This document shows positions 53,590-62,452 of a stretch of DNA of 64,000 bases, in pieces (positions within the stretch are counted from its first letter, which is position 1; each line of letters starts with the position of its first letter). The notes under the pieces are model-generated. The model was not told the DNA's origin. It made no database searches and was given only the letters and a program-made list of their open reading frames with translations. The translations under genes and the position numbers were made by a program. Source of the stretch: Latilactobacillus fuchuensis DSM 14340 = JCM 11249 (GTDB lineage Bacteria > Bacillota > Bacilli > Lactobacillales > Lactobacillaceae); NCBI RefSeq assembly GCF_000615805.1, contig NZ_BAMJ01000004.1, forward strand, positions 17,410 to 81,409, written 5' to 3'.

Positions 53590-55263
53590 ATGGCAATTGA
53601 ACAAGTGATTCAGACGTTGATGCGGTATGAAGAAACGTTAGCCGAACTCGGTAAGCTACAGTTTCGTGCGCATTTGGCCGTGCCATTGATGAATGACCAA
53701 ACCCAAGAATCGGCATTATTGAAACGGAACAATCGGTTGCGATTCCAATATCAACAATTGCGCCAACAACGCACGCAATTATTAACGCAGATCACCGGCG
53801 ATGTTTACGTCCGGGCAAAAAGCCAACGCTTAAAGATCATCAATCAAGAGACGCCAGCGAACCAAGCTAAAACTGCTACACCACAGACGCAAAGTGAACA
53901 GCTACAAGATTTATTGGTGGCGTTACAAAATGAGAAATTGGATGAAAGTAATGCCGTGGTGAATCAAATTTTGGCCTATTTACTTCAGCAGGCACCGCTT
54001 GCGTTTAAAAATGCGTTTAAGCCACGTGTCGCCCCAGTGACTGAATTAATGGCGAGTCGTCAATTTAAATTAGATTTAATGATGCTTAATTATTTAGATA
54101 TTTATTTTACGGAAGATGAATTAAAACGTTACGTGATATTTCTAATCTACCGTTATACACAACAGACGGTGGACGGGGTTATTTTTTACAATGCGCGGAC
54201 AGTATTGCCGAATGCGGAAGCGGTTGGTTTTTCAGCGGTTGCTTATCGGTTTATTTTAAACGGTCAAGGACAATGCTTTATCTCGTATAAAGGGACTGAA
54301 GGCAGTATGGAAAATCCGCAAGTGCCATCATTCCGGCAACGATTTGATACCTATGTTCGTGAGAATTATCAGGATTGGAAATATAACATTGATGCGATGT
54401 TGATTGGTCATCCACATAATGACGAACAATTGCAACTAGCTCGCCGTTTTACGCGGTATCTGGTTCGACGGATGGCTAAGATTGATCCGGCGACTAAAAT
54501 TTATGCGTTAGGCCATTCATTGGGCGGCCATTTTGTTCAAACGTTACAACTGTTGGACCGGCCATTCGATGCAGGTTACACGTTGAATGCCGCACCAATT
54601 CAGTTGAAACAAATTAAACATTATCGTCCCGATTTATTCGATGAACAAACTTGGCGGCAACTTTTTGAATTAACGAAAGCGGACACGCAAAGCCCAGCAA
54701 TCGCCCAAGAGATGCGCCAGTTAGTTGGCCCGTTTGATGAAATTCAAAATGATTGGTTCGTTAAGGATTTAACCCGGATTTACTTTGGTTTTCCGTACAC
54801 TTTTTACATTGGTACGGCGCAATATTTAACCACTAAAAACTGGGATTACCCGTTCATCGCGGACATCACACCGTATTTAGATCCGACAGATTTGGCGTTT
54901 TACAGTCAATTCTGGGGGAATCTAATTCACCATCTAAAACGGGTTGAAAATAGTAACGGTTCGATTATGTTGGCGGGACTGTTAACGTATGGGTTGCAGG
55001 CGTTACGGGATGCCTATAACGCGATTAAAACACCGGAAGCCAAGGCCATTTTTAACGATTTTGCCCGTTATCTCTGTGATGCTCATATTTTTAATGATTC
55101 GCCAGTTGTGGTTCAAGCTCATTTCGAGAAAGAATTATCGAAACCGCGGACAGCGCTGGAAGTTTTGAAGGGTGAATGGCCGTTCTTAAGTAGTGTTAAT
55201 AACGAGATGGTTGAAACTGTGATTTATTGTCATACGATTAGTGGCGCGCGGTATTTTAAATAG
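53590..55263 (+). CDS. Large cytosolic lipase-like alpha/beta hydrolase
   Basis: 557 residues without signal peptide or membrane helix. An N-terminal helical/coiled region (about 1-120) is followed by a core with the lipase-3/Mbeg1-like layout: FISYKGTEGS (oxyanion strand), then the nucleophile elbow ALGHSLGGHFVQ (Ser at the centre). The C-terminal 200 residues are unassigned. Lipase or esterase activity is inferred only from the GHSLGG elbow. Its own promoter region and terminator suggest a single-gene unit. Substrate unknown. Confidence 0.65.
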   Translation: MAIEQVIQTLMRYEETLAELGKLQFRAHLAVPLMNDQTQESALLKRNNRLRFQYQQLRQQRTQLLTQITGDVYVRAKSQRLKIINQETPANQAKTATPQTQSEQLQDLLVALQNEKLDESNAVVNQILAYLLQQAPLAFKNAFKPRVAPVTELMASRQFKLDLMMLNYLDIYFTEDELKRYVIFLIYRYTQQTVDGVIFYNARTVLPNAEAVGFSAVAYRFILNGQGQCFISYKGTEGSMENPQVPSFRQRFDTYVRENYQDWKYNIDAMLIGHPHNDEQLQLARRFTRYLVRRMAKIDPATKIYALGHSLGGHFVQTLQLLDRPFDAGYTLNAAPIQLKQIKHYRPDLFDEQTWRQLFELTKADTQSPAIAQEMRQLVGPFDEIQNDWFVKDLTRIYFGFPYTFYIGTAQYLTTKNWDYPFIADITPYLDPTDLAFYSQFWGNLIHHLKRVENSNGSIMLAGLLTYGLQALRDAYNAIKTPEAKAIFNDFARYLCDAHIFNDSPVVVQAHFEKELSKPRTALEVLKGEWPFLSSVNNEMVETVIYCHTISGARYFK

Positions 55264-55270
55264 AGATTGG

Positions 55271-55322
55271 CAGTTTTGATTTGAATTAGTGTAGCTGATT
55301 CAGATTAAAACTGTTTTTTTTG
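55271..55322 (+). terminator. Terminator after the lipase-like gene
   Basis: CAGTTTTGATTTGAAT pairing with ATTCAGATTAAAACTG, then eight T's. Confidence 0.8.
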
Positions 55323-55390
55323 TTGTCTAGAAAGTTAATGCCGTAAAAGAGTTTATTTATGTATCAGTTTCTGTTAATATAGGGGTGTAA

Positions 55391-55429
55391 TAATTAATTG
55401 CATGCTTTATTAATGGATGCAATTAATTA
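55391..55429 (+). promoter_or_regulatory. Perfect 13-bp inverted repeat before the adhesin gene
   Basis: TAATTAATTGCAT and ATGCAATTAATTA with a 13-base loop, 65 bases before the adhesin ATG, followed by GGGGG. It could be an operator or a 5'-leader hairpin. The rest of the 230-base spacer is AT-rich with a strong GGAGGAG ribosome site at its end. Confidence 0.5.
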
Positions 55430-55493
55430 GGGGGAAACATTATATATTTTTCAAGTCGCAGAAAGCGTTTTATAGTATGGGAGGAGATCTAAT

Positions 55494-58484
55494 ATGTTAA
55501 AGAAAATTGGTCGGCTATTAGGCGTACTAGTAGTACTATTACAAGTTTTTATCAGTCCAGTTTCCGCTTTTGCACAAAGTGTTCCGAGTGGAAGCAAAAC
55601 ATTTCAGCCAATTGGTGCTAGCAATGGGAAATGGAATGATGGTATTGAATTAGGTGGTTCATATCTACATGTTGATAATGCTGGGATTATTACGGGGTTT
55701 GCTGAAGATAAACAAGGAAATCCATGGAATGGTCAAAAATTTAAGAATATGACGGATAATATAATTGCTTATTGTCTAAACTTTAATCAAGCAAGTCCGA
55801 ACGGTGCTTCACAACCGTTGGATGATTTGACAGCTACTCAGAAAAAAGAATTAAGTAATTTGTTAAAATTAGGTTATGTTGAAAATGGCACACAAGTGTA
55901 TAAGGGCCAAGGGGTCACAACCCTAAGTAATGTTGATGCCTTTACCACGACCCAATGGATGGTGCACACGATTGTTCCTACTTGGGATATGAGCCAATTT
56001 ACAATTACCAATCCACAATTAGCAGCGGGTGTTGCTAATTTAACGAATTGGGTTAAGGAAGATTTATCAATTCAATTAGCCAAAGTCGGTTCAATGACTG
56101 ATGCTAACGGTGTTTATAGTCAAAAATATACGTTAACGGCCCCTCATGATTTAGCCGGTAATGCAACAGTCACATTGAACAAAAATATCGAAGGCGCTAA
56201 GATTATTTCACCGACGGGAACTGCTGATATTAGTGCAACCCAAGGTGTTAAGGTGAATGTTGGTGATCAATTTACGATTACTGTGCCTAACACAACGCCA
56301 AGCGATGCCATTGAAATCGTGGCTAAAGGTGGCACAACGTCATTCTCATTTATGAAATACGATCGGCCAGCTGCTAATCAACAACAAGCATTAGTAGTTG
56401 GGGATGAATATATCAGTGATGACGAAACAGCTCAATCTGATATGAAGTGGTCAACGGTTACCCCAGAAATTGGGACAACTGCCACTGATAAAGCAGACGG
56501 TGACAAAACGGTAGACGCTGACCAACAAGTGACGATTAACGATGCCGTTAAATATACCAATTTAATTCCTGGTAAAGAATACACCGTTAACGGGACATTA
56601 ATGGATAAAGCCACTAACCAACCATTGTTAGCTGATGGTAAGGAAGTGATGGGTTCAACAACCTTCACACCAACGGCCGCTACTGGCACAGTTAACGTTG
56701 AATTCACGTTTAACGCCAGTGCATTAAAAGGTAAAACAGTCGTTGTTTATGAAAAAGCGACTCAAGCTGGTAAAGAAGTTGCGGTCCACGAAGATATTAA
56801 CGATGAAGGTCAAACGGTCACGATTAATAATCCAAACATTGGGACAACGGCAACGGATAAAGCCGATGGTGATAAATTAGTTGATCCAGACACTAAAACA
56901 ACGATCAACGATGCTGTTAAATATACCAATTTAATTCCTGGTAAAGAATACACCGTTAACGGGACATTAATGGATAAAGCCACTAACCAACCATTGTTAG
57001 CTGATGGCAAAGAAGTGACGGGTTCAACAACGTTTACCCCAACCAAAGCTGACGGTACAGTTAACGTCGAATTCACGTTTAACGCGAGTGCTTTAAAAGG
57101 TAAAACAGTCGTTGTTTACGAAAAGGCGACTCAAGCTGGTAAAGAAGTTGCGGTTCATGAAGATATTAACGATGAAGGTCAAACGGTCACGATTAATAAT
57201 CCGAAGATTGGGACAACCGCAACGGATAAAGCCGATGGCGACAAATTAGTTGATCCAGACACTAAAACAACGATCAACGACGCTGTTAAATATACTGGGT
57301 TAACACCAGGTAAAGAATATACAGTTAGTGGCGTTTTAATGGATAAGGCGACCAACAAACCATTATTAGCCGATGGTAAGGAAGTAACGGGTTCAACAAC
57401 GTTTACCCCAACCAAAGCTGATGGTACAGTTAACGTCGAATTCACCTTCAACGCGAGTGCTCTAAAAGGTAAAACAGTCGTTGTTTACGAAAAGGAGACG
57501 CAAGCTGGTAAAGAAGTTGCGGTCCATGAAGATATTAACGATGAAGGCCAAACGGTCACGATTAATAATCCGAAGATTGGGACAACTGCAACGGATAAAG
57601 CCGATGGCGACAAATTAGTTGACCCAGAAGCTAAAACAACGATTAACGATGCCGTTAAATACACGGATTTAACACCGGGTAAGGAATATACGGTTAGTGG
57701 TGTTTTAATGGATAAGGCGACCAACAAACCATTATTAGCCGATGGCAAAGAAGTGACGGGTTCAACAACCTTCACACCAACTGCAGCAACTGGCACGGTT
57801 AATGTGACATTTACCTTTAACGCCAGTGCATTAAAAGGTAAAACAGTCGTTGCATTTGAAAAATTAATGCAAAATGGTAAAGAAGTGACTGTTCACGAAG
57901 ATATTAATGATGAAGGCCAAACGGTCACGATTAATAATCCAAAAATTGGCACAACCGCAACTGATAAAGCCGATGGCGACAAAGTTATCAACCCAGATCA
58001 AAAAGTCACCATCAATGATGCCGTTAAATATACGGATTTAACACCGGGTAAAAAATATACGGTTAGCGGTGTTCTGATGGACAAGGACACCAGCAAACCA
58101 TTGTTAGTCGATGGTAAAGAAGTGACGGGTTCAACAACCTTTATCCCAACTAAAGCTGCTGGGACGGTTAACGTGATGTTCACATTTGATGCCAGTGCGT
58201 TAGCAGGTAAAACGCTTGTAGCGTTTGAAAAATTAACGCAAAATGGCAAAGAAGTTGCGGTGCATGAAGATATTAATGATACAGCGCAAACAATCACCGT
58301 TAGAAAACCGAATGTACCAAACGTACCGAACACACCAAATACGCCAAATCCACCGAAGACGCCAAGTTATCCACAAACTTCGGGGACGGTGGGGTCAATC
58401 ATGACTTGGATCGTCTTATTAGGTGCGTTATCAGCAGGATTATGGTACTATCTTGTTGATAAGAAACGGACGAGTAACCGTTAA
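55494..58484 (+). CDS. Cell-wall-anchored thioester adhesin with five VaFE/TQ repeats
   Basis: 996 residues. Signal peptide about 1-28 (cut near AFAQ). A thioester domain follows (about 50-290): Cys94 in IAYCLNFNQ and Gln154 in TTTQWMVH are the expected Cys-Gln crosslink, used for covalent binding to a host or matrix partner. Then five tandem repeats of exactly 123 residues (about 326-940), each IGTTATDKADGDK ... VHEDINDEGQT, matching VaFE / T-Q ester-bond stalk domains. A Pro/Asn-rich wall segment, sorting motif YPQTSG, hydrophobic helix and KKRTSNR tail end it. Its sortase follows. Surface exposed. The repeats may vary in number between strains. Confidence 0.87.
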   Translation: MLKKIGRLLGVLVVLLQVFISPVSAFAQSVPSGSKTFQPIGASNGKWNDGIELGGSYLHVDNAGIITGFAEDKQGNPWNGQKFKNMTDNIIAYCLNFNQASPNGASQPLDDLTATQKKELSNLLKLGYVENGTQVYKGQGVTTLSNVDAFTTTQWMVHTIVPTWDMSQFTITNPQLAAGVANLTNWVKEDLSIQLAKVGSMTDANGVYSQKYTLTAPHDLAGNATVTLNKNIEGAKIISPTGTADISATQGVKVNVGDQFTITVPNTTPSDAIEIVAKGGTTSFSFMKYDRPAANQQQALVVGDEYISDDETAQSDMKWSTVTPEIGTTATDKADGDKTVDADQQVTINDAVKYTNLIPGKEYTVNGTLMDKATNQPLLADGKEVMGSTTFTPTAATGTVNVEFTFNASALKGKTVVVYEKATQAGKEVAVHEDINDEGQTVTINNPNIGTTATDKADGDKLVDPDTKTTINDAVKYTNLIPGKEYTVNGTLMDKATNQPLLADGKEVTGSTTFTPTKADGTVNVEFTFNASALKGKTVVVYEKATQAGKEVAVHEDINDEGQTVTINNPKIGTTATDKADGDKLVDPDTKTTINDAVKYTGLTPGKEYTVSGVLMDKATNKPLLADGKEVTGSTTFTPTKADGTVNVEFTFNASALKGKTVVVYEKETQAGKEVAVHEDINDEGQTVTINNPKIGTTATDKADGDKLVDPEAKTTINDAVKYTDLTPGKEYTVSGVLMDKATNKPLLADGKEVTGSTTFTPTAATGTVNVTFTFNASALKGKTVVAFEKLMQNGKEVTVHEDINDEGQTVTINNPKIGTTATDKADGDKVINPDQKVTINDAVKYTDLTPGKKYTVSGVLMDKDTSKPLLVDGKEVTGSTTFIPTKAAGTVNVMFTFDASALAGKTLVAFEKLTQNGKEVAVHEDINDTAQTITVRKPNVPNVPNTPNTPNPPKTPSYPQTSGTVGSIMTWIVLLGALSAGLWYYLVDKKRTSNR
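56469..58313 (+). repeat. Five tandem 369-bp coding repeats
   Basis: Units start at 56469, 56838, 57207, 57576 and 57945, all exactly 369 bp (123 codons). Units 2-4 are the most alike, units 1 and 5 more divergent. This points to unit duplication by recombination inside the gene. Confidence 0.9.
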
Positions 58485-58535
58485 TCATTATTTGGGGTAG
58501 CTGTTGAACATTCAGTTATCAGATGAATATCCAAC

Positions 58536-58576
58536 AAAGCGACCCATAATCCCCAATTAGGATTGTGGGTCGTTTT
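58536..58576 (+). terminator. Terminator between adhesin and sortase genes
   Basis: AAAGCGACCCATAATCC pairs with GGATTGTGGGTCGTTTT, 7-base loop, T's after. Read-through or a separate promoter would be needed for the sortase. Confidence 0.8.
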
Positions 58577-58603
58577 AATTTAGACAGAAATTAAGGTCGT
58601 TAT

Positions 58604-59551
58604 ATGAAAAAAATAATAAAACGATTACCGGTGATTTGGTTAATTGTGGGTCTATTGGGATTAACGTTAGTCTTTTTCGGCTATCAGAATTTGATCAGAT
58701 CCGGTAACAATATGGAGACGTTACAACATCCGATTGAATCAGAACAAACGCGTCAACAGATTGAGACTAAGCAAAGCGCTAACTACGATGCTGCTCAGAT
58801 TAAACCTGTGACGACGACCGAATACGCTAAGACCCAGCTTGATTATCGAACCTTGGTTAATCAAAGTGGAATCGGTGCATTGTATATACCAACCGCAGCT
58901 GTTCAGACTAAAATATTGGCGGGGATGGCTAATGATAATTTAATCGTTGCCGTGGGGACTTATCGAAAGAATCAGCAATTAGGTCGTGATAATTATGTGG
59001 TGTTGGCGCATAATCTGGTGCAAGGCGGTGGTCCGCTGGCACAGTTAAATCAAGCTAAGGTTGCAGATATAATTTACGCGACCGATTTTGTTAACGTCTA
59101 TGAATACCGAGTCAGTATTCATAAAATCGAAAATCAAGTGAACGGTGAATTGTTGCAAGAACCCGTTCAGGGTGAATCAGCTAAAATAACGTTATTTAGA
59201 TGCGAAGGCGCCTTAAATACGCCTAATCGAATGGTCGTCCAGGGTGAATTTGTTAAAAAATATCCCGCAAAGCAGGCGGCAACTACGATTAAAAAAGGGT
59301 TGGGGTTAGTGAGTGCCACCCAACAAACGACACAAACTAAGCCTCAAACGGCCGCCGATAAAAAGCAGGTATCTCAGCCACAATCCGAAGTTGTTGAACA
59401 ATTTAGCCAACCTCAATCGATTCAGAAGACGGTGCGCGACAAGACGGTGCAGATTTTTGCCGTTGCCCATGAGTTTTCTTACCTGTTAGCAATCGGATAC
59501 TTAATCATTCTAGTTGGATTGATTAAAATCAAAAATAAATTGAACGAATAG
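58604..59551 (+). CDS. Sortase, probably dedicated to the adjacent adhesin
   Basis: 315 residues. Catalytic triad visible: His136 in YVVLAHNLV, Cys200 in ITLFRCEG, Arg209 in TPNRMVVQGE. The usual TLxTC is TLFRC here. Membrane helices at both ends (about 8-27 and 290-308), with a Gln-rich, probably disordered stretch (about 225-275) before the second. Two-end anchoring recalls class C and some class A or E enzymes; class is uncertain. It cuts a sorting signal on the outer membrane face and joins the protein to peptidoglycan. The neighbour has an atypical YPQTSG signal. Confidence 0.82.
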   Translation: MKKIIKRLPVIWLIVGLLGLTLVFFGYQNLIRSGNNMETLQHPIESEQTRQQIETKQSANYDAAQIKPVTTTEYAKTQLDYRTLVNQSGIGALYIPTAAVQTKILAGMANDNLIVAVGTYRKNQQLGRDNYVVLAHNLVQGGGPLAQLNQAKVADIIYATDFVNVYEYRVSIHKIENQVNGELLQEPVQGESAKITLFRCEGALNTPNRMVVQGEFVKKYPAKQAATTIKKGLGLVSATQQTTQTKPQTAADKKQVSQPQSEVVEQFSQPQSIQKTVRDKTVQIFAVAHEFSYLLAIGYLIILVGLIKIKNKLNE

Positions 59552-59563
59552 GAGACGACCACG

Positions 59564-60079
59564 ATGTTGATTCGGACCATTGAACCGCAAGATACTTTGA
59601 ACGTTACGGCTTTAATTCAGACGGCTTTCACAGCGAGCGAACACGGCTATGGCGGTGAGGCAGAGTTAGTCAATGAATTGCGTAAAGATGCCACCTACCA
59701 AGCCACTTTAGAAGTGGTCGCTGTTGATCAGCAGACGATTGTGGGCCACGGGTTATTGAGTGAGATTCAAATTGGCAAGTATCGCGGATTAGCCCTTGCG
59801 CCCTTAGCGGTTCTATCGACCCAGCAACGTCAAGGGATTGGTGGGCAAATTATTCAAGCCTTAGAAACACGCGCACAACAAGCTGGTTATCGGTTAATCA
59901 GTATCCTAGGAGACCCACAGTATTACAGTCGTTTGGGATATGAACCAGCAAACGATTATCAAATTACCGCACCGTTTGAAGTGCCAGCTGACGCGTATCT
60001 CATTAAAGCGCTAGTGCCGGATGGATTAAACGCCGTGCATGGGATGGTCAGTTATCGACCCGCTTTTGGGATTGAATAG
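59564..60079 (+). CDS. GNAT-family N-acetyltransferase (YhbS-like)
   Basis: 171 residues. The acetyl-CoA loop is STQQRQGIGGQII and the C-terminal part SILGDPQYYSRLGYEPA is typical of the YhbS subgroup. Starts 12 bases after the sortase gene with AGGAGAC ahead, so they may be co-transcribed. Substrate unknown. A MITE-like repeat starts 11 bases after its stop. Confidence 0.82.
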   Translation: MLIRTIEPQDTLNVTALIQTAFTASEHGYGGEAELVNELRKDATYQATLEVVAVDQQTIVGHGLLSEIQIGKYRGLALAPLAVLSTQQRQGIGGQIIQALETRAQQAGYRLISILGDPQYYSRLGYEPANDYQITAPFEVPADAYLIKALVPDGLNAVHGMVSYRPAFGIE

Positions 60080-60090
60080 TGATAGTAAAG

Positions 60091-60257
60091 CAAGCTGTGA
60101 CAGAACTCGGTTATCAATTGAGTATCAAGTTGGAAAATCGCCTATCTCGAAACTAAGGATAGACGATTTTTTGATTTGACCGGAAATTGATGAGTTCTGA
60201 CGCGCGTCGAGGAAGAATGTTCACTTAATATCAGAATACTAAAACCTATGTCACAGT
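60091..60257 (-). repeat. MITE-like 165-nt intergenic repeat, copy 2 (inverted)
   Basis: Reverse complement matches copy 1 from GTGACATA to TCTGTCACAGCTTG. The central hairpin keeps AAAAAATCGTCTATC and GATAGGCGATTTT, although one pair at the loop is lost. Inner CAGAACTC/GAGTTCTG is perfect. GACGCGCGTC is a perfect palindrome here. The least conserved part is the left third. Confidence 0.78.
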
Positions 60258-60360
60258 CTCTTTTTTGTAGAACACCTGATTAATTTAGCCTATTAAGCGT
60301 CTGCAACTAATGGTAAAATTAGAGATAGTAAATGTAATTCAGGTGGTGGAGGGGAAATTT

Positions 60361-61518
60361 ATGTATTGCGAACAGTGTGGGACTAAAAATGAAAGTGGTT
60401 TAGCTTTTTGTATTAATTGTGGGGCCAAACTGATACAAGCGACTAGTGTGCCAATTGAACCAGAACCGGTTAAGTCGGCTGAAGAGACCAAACAGTTATG
60501 TCCAGTTTGTCAGGTTGCGTATGCGCCCGGCAGTCAATTTTGTGAAAATTGTGGGCATGCGCTCGGCCAGCCAAGTGGACAAGTAGCAAAAGCCACTCAA
60601 GCGGCGGAACCGATTAGTCGCCAAACGTTAAAACAACAAGCCCCTGCGCAGCACAAGCGACTTTGGTGGCTGGTTGGTGGTATAGCTGTCATCGGTGTGG
60701 CGGTTGGCGCTGGTTTATATCTGAATCAACCGGCTAGTCAATCAGTGAAGCAACCAACCAGTACGAGTTCTAAAAAAACAACCTCGGCTTTTAAGCAATC
60801 GGTTAATGCGGCTGAAGCGGCGTTGGCACAAGATGATTACGATACGGCATTAGAAGCTTACAATCAAGCTTGGACAACGGGGACTCAGACGCAACAGCAA
60901 AGTATTAAAGCGAAACGTTCAGGGTTACAAGTGCTTAAGGATAGTCAAGCCTTGGCAGATCAGTCAGATTATCAAGGGGTTATTGATAAGATTGAGGATA
61001 GCGGGTTATTGACTAAAAAGGGCAACGTTGCTTATCAACCCCTTCAGAAATTATATAAAACAGCTAAAGCGCAAGTGACGTCTGAAAAACCATTATGGGG
61101 GATGAGCCAATCATCTGAACTATCAAGTTTCATGGATTCTTGGGGATCAACGATGCACCAAAGTTATCAAGAATACACTGATGTTGATAGTGTTGATATG
61201 TACGGAACGCAATTACCCGCCGCGTTATTATCGGGTGATCTCAAAACTGAAGTTGACGGTCAAATTGTTCAAATCAATTGGTCAGATGACGGGACTTCTG
61301 AGAGTGGTTATCAGATTGTTGCAGCCTATTCAGATGCTAATACGGCCGACTATGGCGCTAAACATTTTTATCTGTTTGCCATTGATAATGGTCAGCCGAA
61401 GGTGTTGATTACGATGCAAAATCAGGGTAATAATAATCATTCGATTGAATTCAAAGAAACTGAGAATCAAACGCTTAAAAATCGTTTTGCTGAAATTGTT
61501 AATGATTCAACAGATTAG
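60361..61518 (+). CDS. Double zinc-ribbon membrane protein
   Basis: 385 residues from ATG 60361 (after GGAGGGG; an earlier in-frame start at 60310 would overlap the site). Two zinc ribbons at the N-terminus, CEQCGTKN ... CINCGAKL and CPVCQVAY ... CENCGHAL. One transmembrane helix (about 103-122) and a Ser/Thr linker follow. An extracytoplasmic part has TPR-like helices (about 150-235) and a C-terminal domain (about 245-385) of unknown fold. Cytoplasmic zinc ribbons on a membrane protein suggest a sensing or scaffolding role. First gene of a three-gene operon. Confidence 0.72.
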   Translation: MYCEQCGTKNESGLAFCINCGAKLIQATSVPIEPEPVKSAEETKQLCPVCQVAYAPGSQFCENCGHALGQPSGQVAKATQAAEPISRQTLKQQAPAQHKRLWWLVGGIAVIGVAVGAGLYLNQPASQSVKQPTSTSSKKTTSAFKQSVNAAEAALAQDDYDTALEAYNQAWTTGTQTQQQSIKAKRSGLQVLKDSQALADQSDYQGVIDKIEDSGLLTKKGNVAYQPLQKLYKTAKAQVTSEKPLWGMSQSSELSSFMDSWGSTMHQSYQEYTDVDSVDMYGTQLPAALLSGDLKTEVDGQIVQINWSDDGTSESGYQIVAAYSDANTADYGAKHFYLFAIDNGQPKVLITMQNQGNNNHSIEFKETENQTLKNRFAEIVNDSTD

Positions 61519-61528
61519 GGGTTAGATA

Positions 61529-62449
61529 ATGACATTACAACGCAAATATGGTGTGGGGCTATTGTTGTGCGTGGCAGTCGTGTTGCTCGGTGGTGGTTAT
61601 TATTATCAACGAACCCAACCGACAGCGGTGCAAAAGCCGAGTCAACGAACTGTTAAAAAAAGCCGCGCTAAAGTCACGCATCAAAAAGCCACTCAAAAAA
61701 GTAGCGTCATAGCACCGGTACGTAAGACGGCAAGTGAACCGTTGACCTTTGATAGTCAACAACTCACTGCCAATGCTGGACAAGTGGGGTATGGCATTTA
61801 TTATTTGAAGAATCAACGGGCGAGCTATTCGAACCAAAATCAGCCATTGATTGCTGCTAGCGTGATTAAGATTTTTATTATGGGTTATTTGTATCAACAG
61901 ATGGCGCAAAAACAGTTAGCGGCGGATCAAGTCGTGGGGGATTCGACCGTGACAACGTTAATAACGGCGATGATTCAATACAGCGATAATAACGCCACGA
62001 ACCAGTTAATTGATTACGTTGGGATGCCCAAAATTAATCAGTATTTACAAGAACAAGGTTATCAACAAACCAAACTTGAACGCCGGATGTTGGATAATGC
62101 GGCCCGTGCACAAGGTCTAGAGAACGTGACGTCGGTTACGGATACGTTGAATTTTTTAAAACAGTTGTATCAAGATCAAACGCGGTATCCAGCCAATCAA
62201 ATGTTGGCGATTTTGAAGGGGCAACAAGTGAGGACTAAGATTCCCAGTCAGTTGCCGGCCGGAACCGTGGTCGCGAATAAAACGGGTGAGTTAGCGGATG
62301 TTGAAAACGACATTGGGATTGTCTATCGAACGGATAATCCGTACATCATCGTGGTGTTAACGAATCAGGTTAGTAATACGAGTGCTGAACGACAAGCAAT
62401 TGGTCAGTTAAGTTTAGCGGCTTTTCAAATGGAAAATACGGAGGAATAG
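61529..62449 (+). CDS. Beta-lactamase class A-like serine hydrolase
   Basis: 306 residues. An N-terminal membrane helix (about 8-26) and basic linker precede a class A fold: AASVIKIFIMG (SxxK), YSDNNATNQL (SDN) and ANKTGEL (KTG), all three catalytic motifs. The glutamate of the omega loop is not plain to me, so antibiotic breakdown cannot be claimed; a D,D-peptidase or unknown hydrolase is possible. It lies between two zinc-ribbon membrane protein genes (10 and 3 bases apart), so it is part of their operon. Confidence 0.75.
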   Translation: MTLQRKYGVGLLLCVAVVLLGGGYYYQRTQPTAVQKPSQRTVKKSRAKVTHQKATQKSSVIAPVRKTASEPLTFDSQQLTANAGQVGYGIYYLKNQRASYSNQNQPLIAASVIKIFIMGYLYQQMAQKQLAADQVVGDSTVTTLITAMIQYSDNNATNQLIDYVGMPKINQYLQEQGYQQTKLERRMLDNAARAQGLENVTSVTDTLNFLKQLYQDQTRYPANQMLAILKGQQVRTKIPSQLPAGTVVANKTGELADVENDIGIVYRTDNPYIIVVLTNQVSNTSAERQAIGQLSLAAFQMENTEE

Positions 62450-62452
62450 AAA

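Noticed and set aside
56469..58313. Regular repeats that could suggest a CRISPR array or minisatellite
   Set aside because: Units are 369 bp, in frame, without spacers, and encode protein stalk domains.
56432..58333. Several minus-strand open frames of 88-111 codons inside the adhesin gene
   Set aside because: They are mirror images of the coding repeats, with no ribosome sites; they only reflect the repeat.
58485..58603. Missing gene between adhesin and sortase
   Set aside because: The 119 bases hold only a terminator hairpin and a short spacer.
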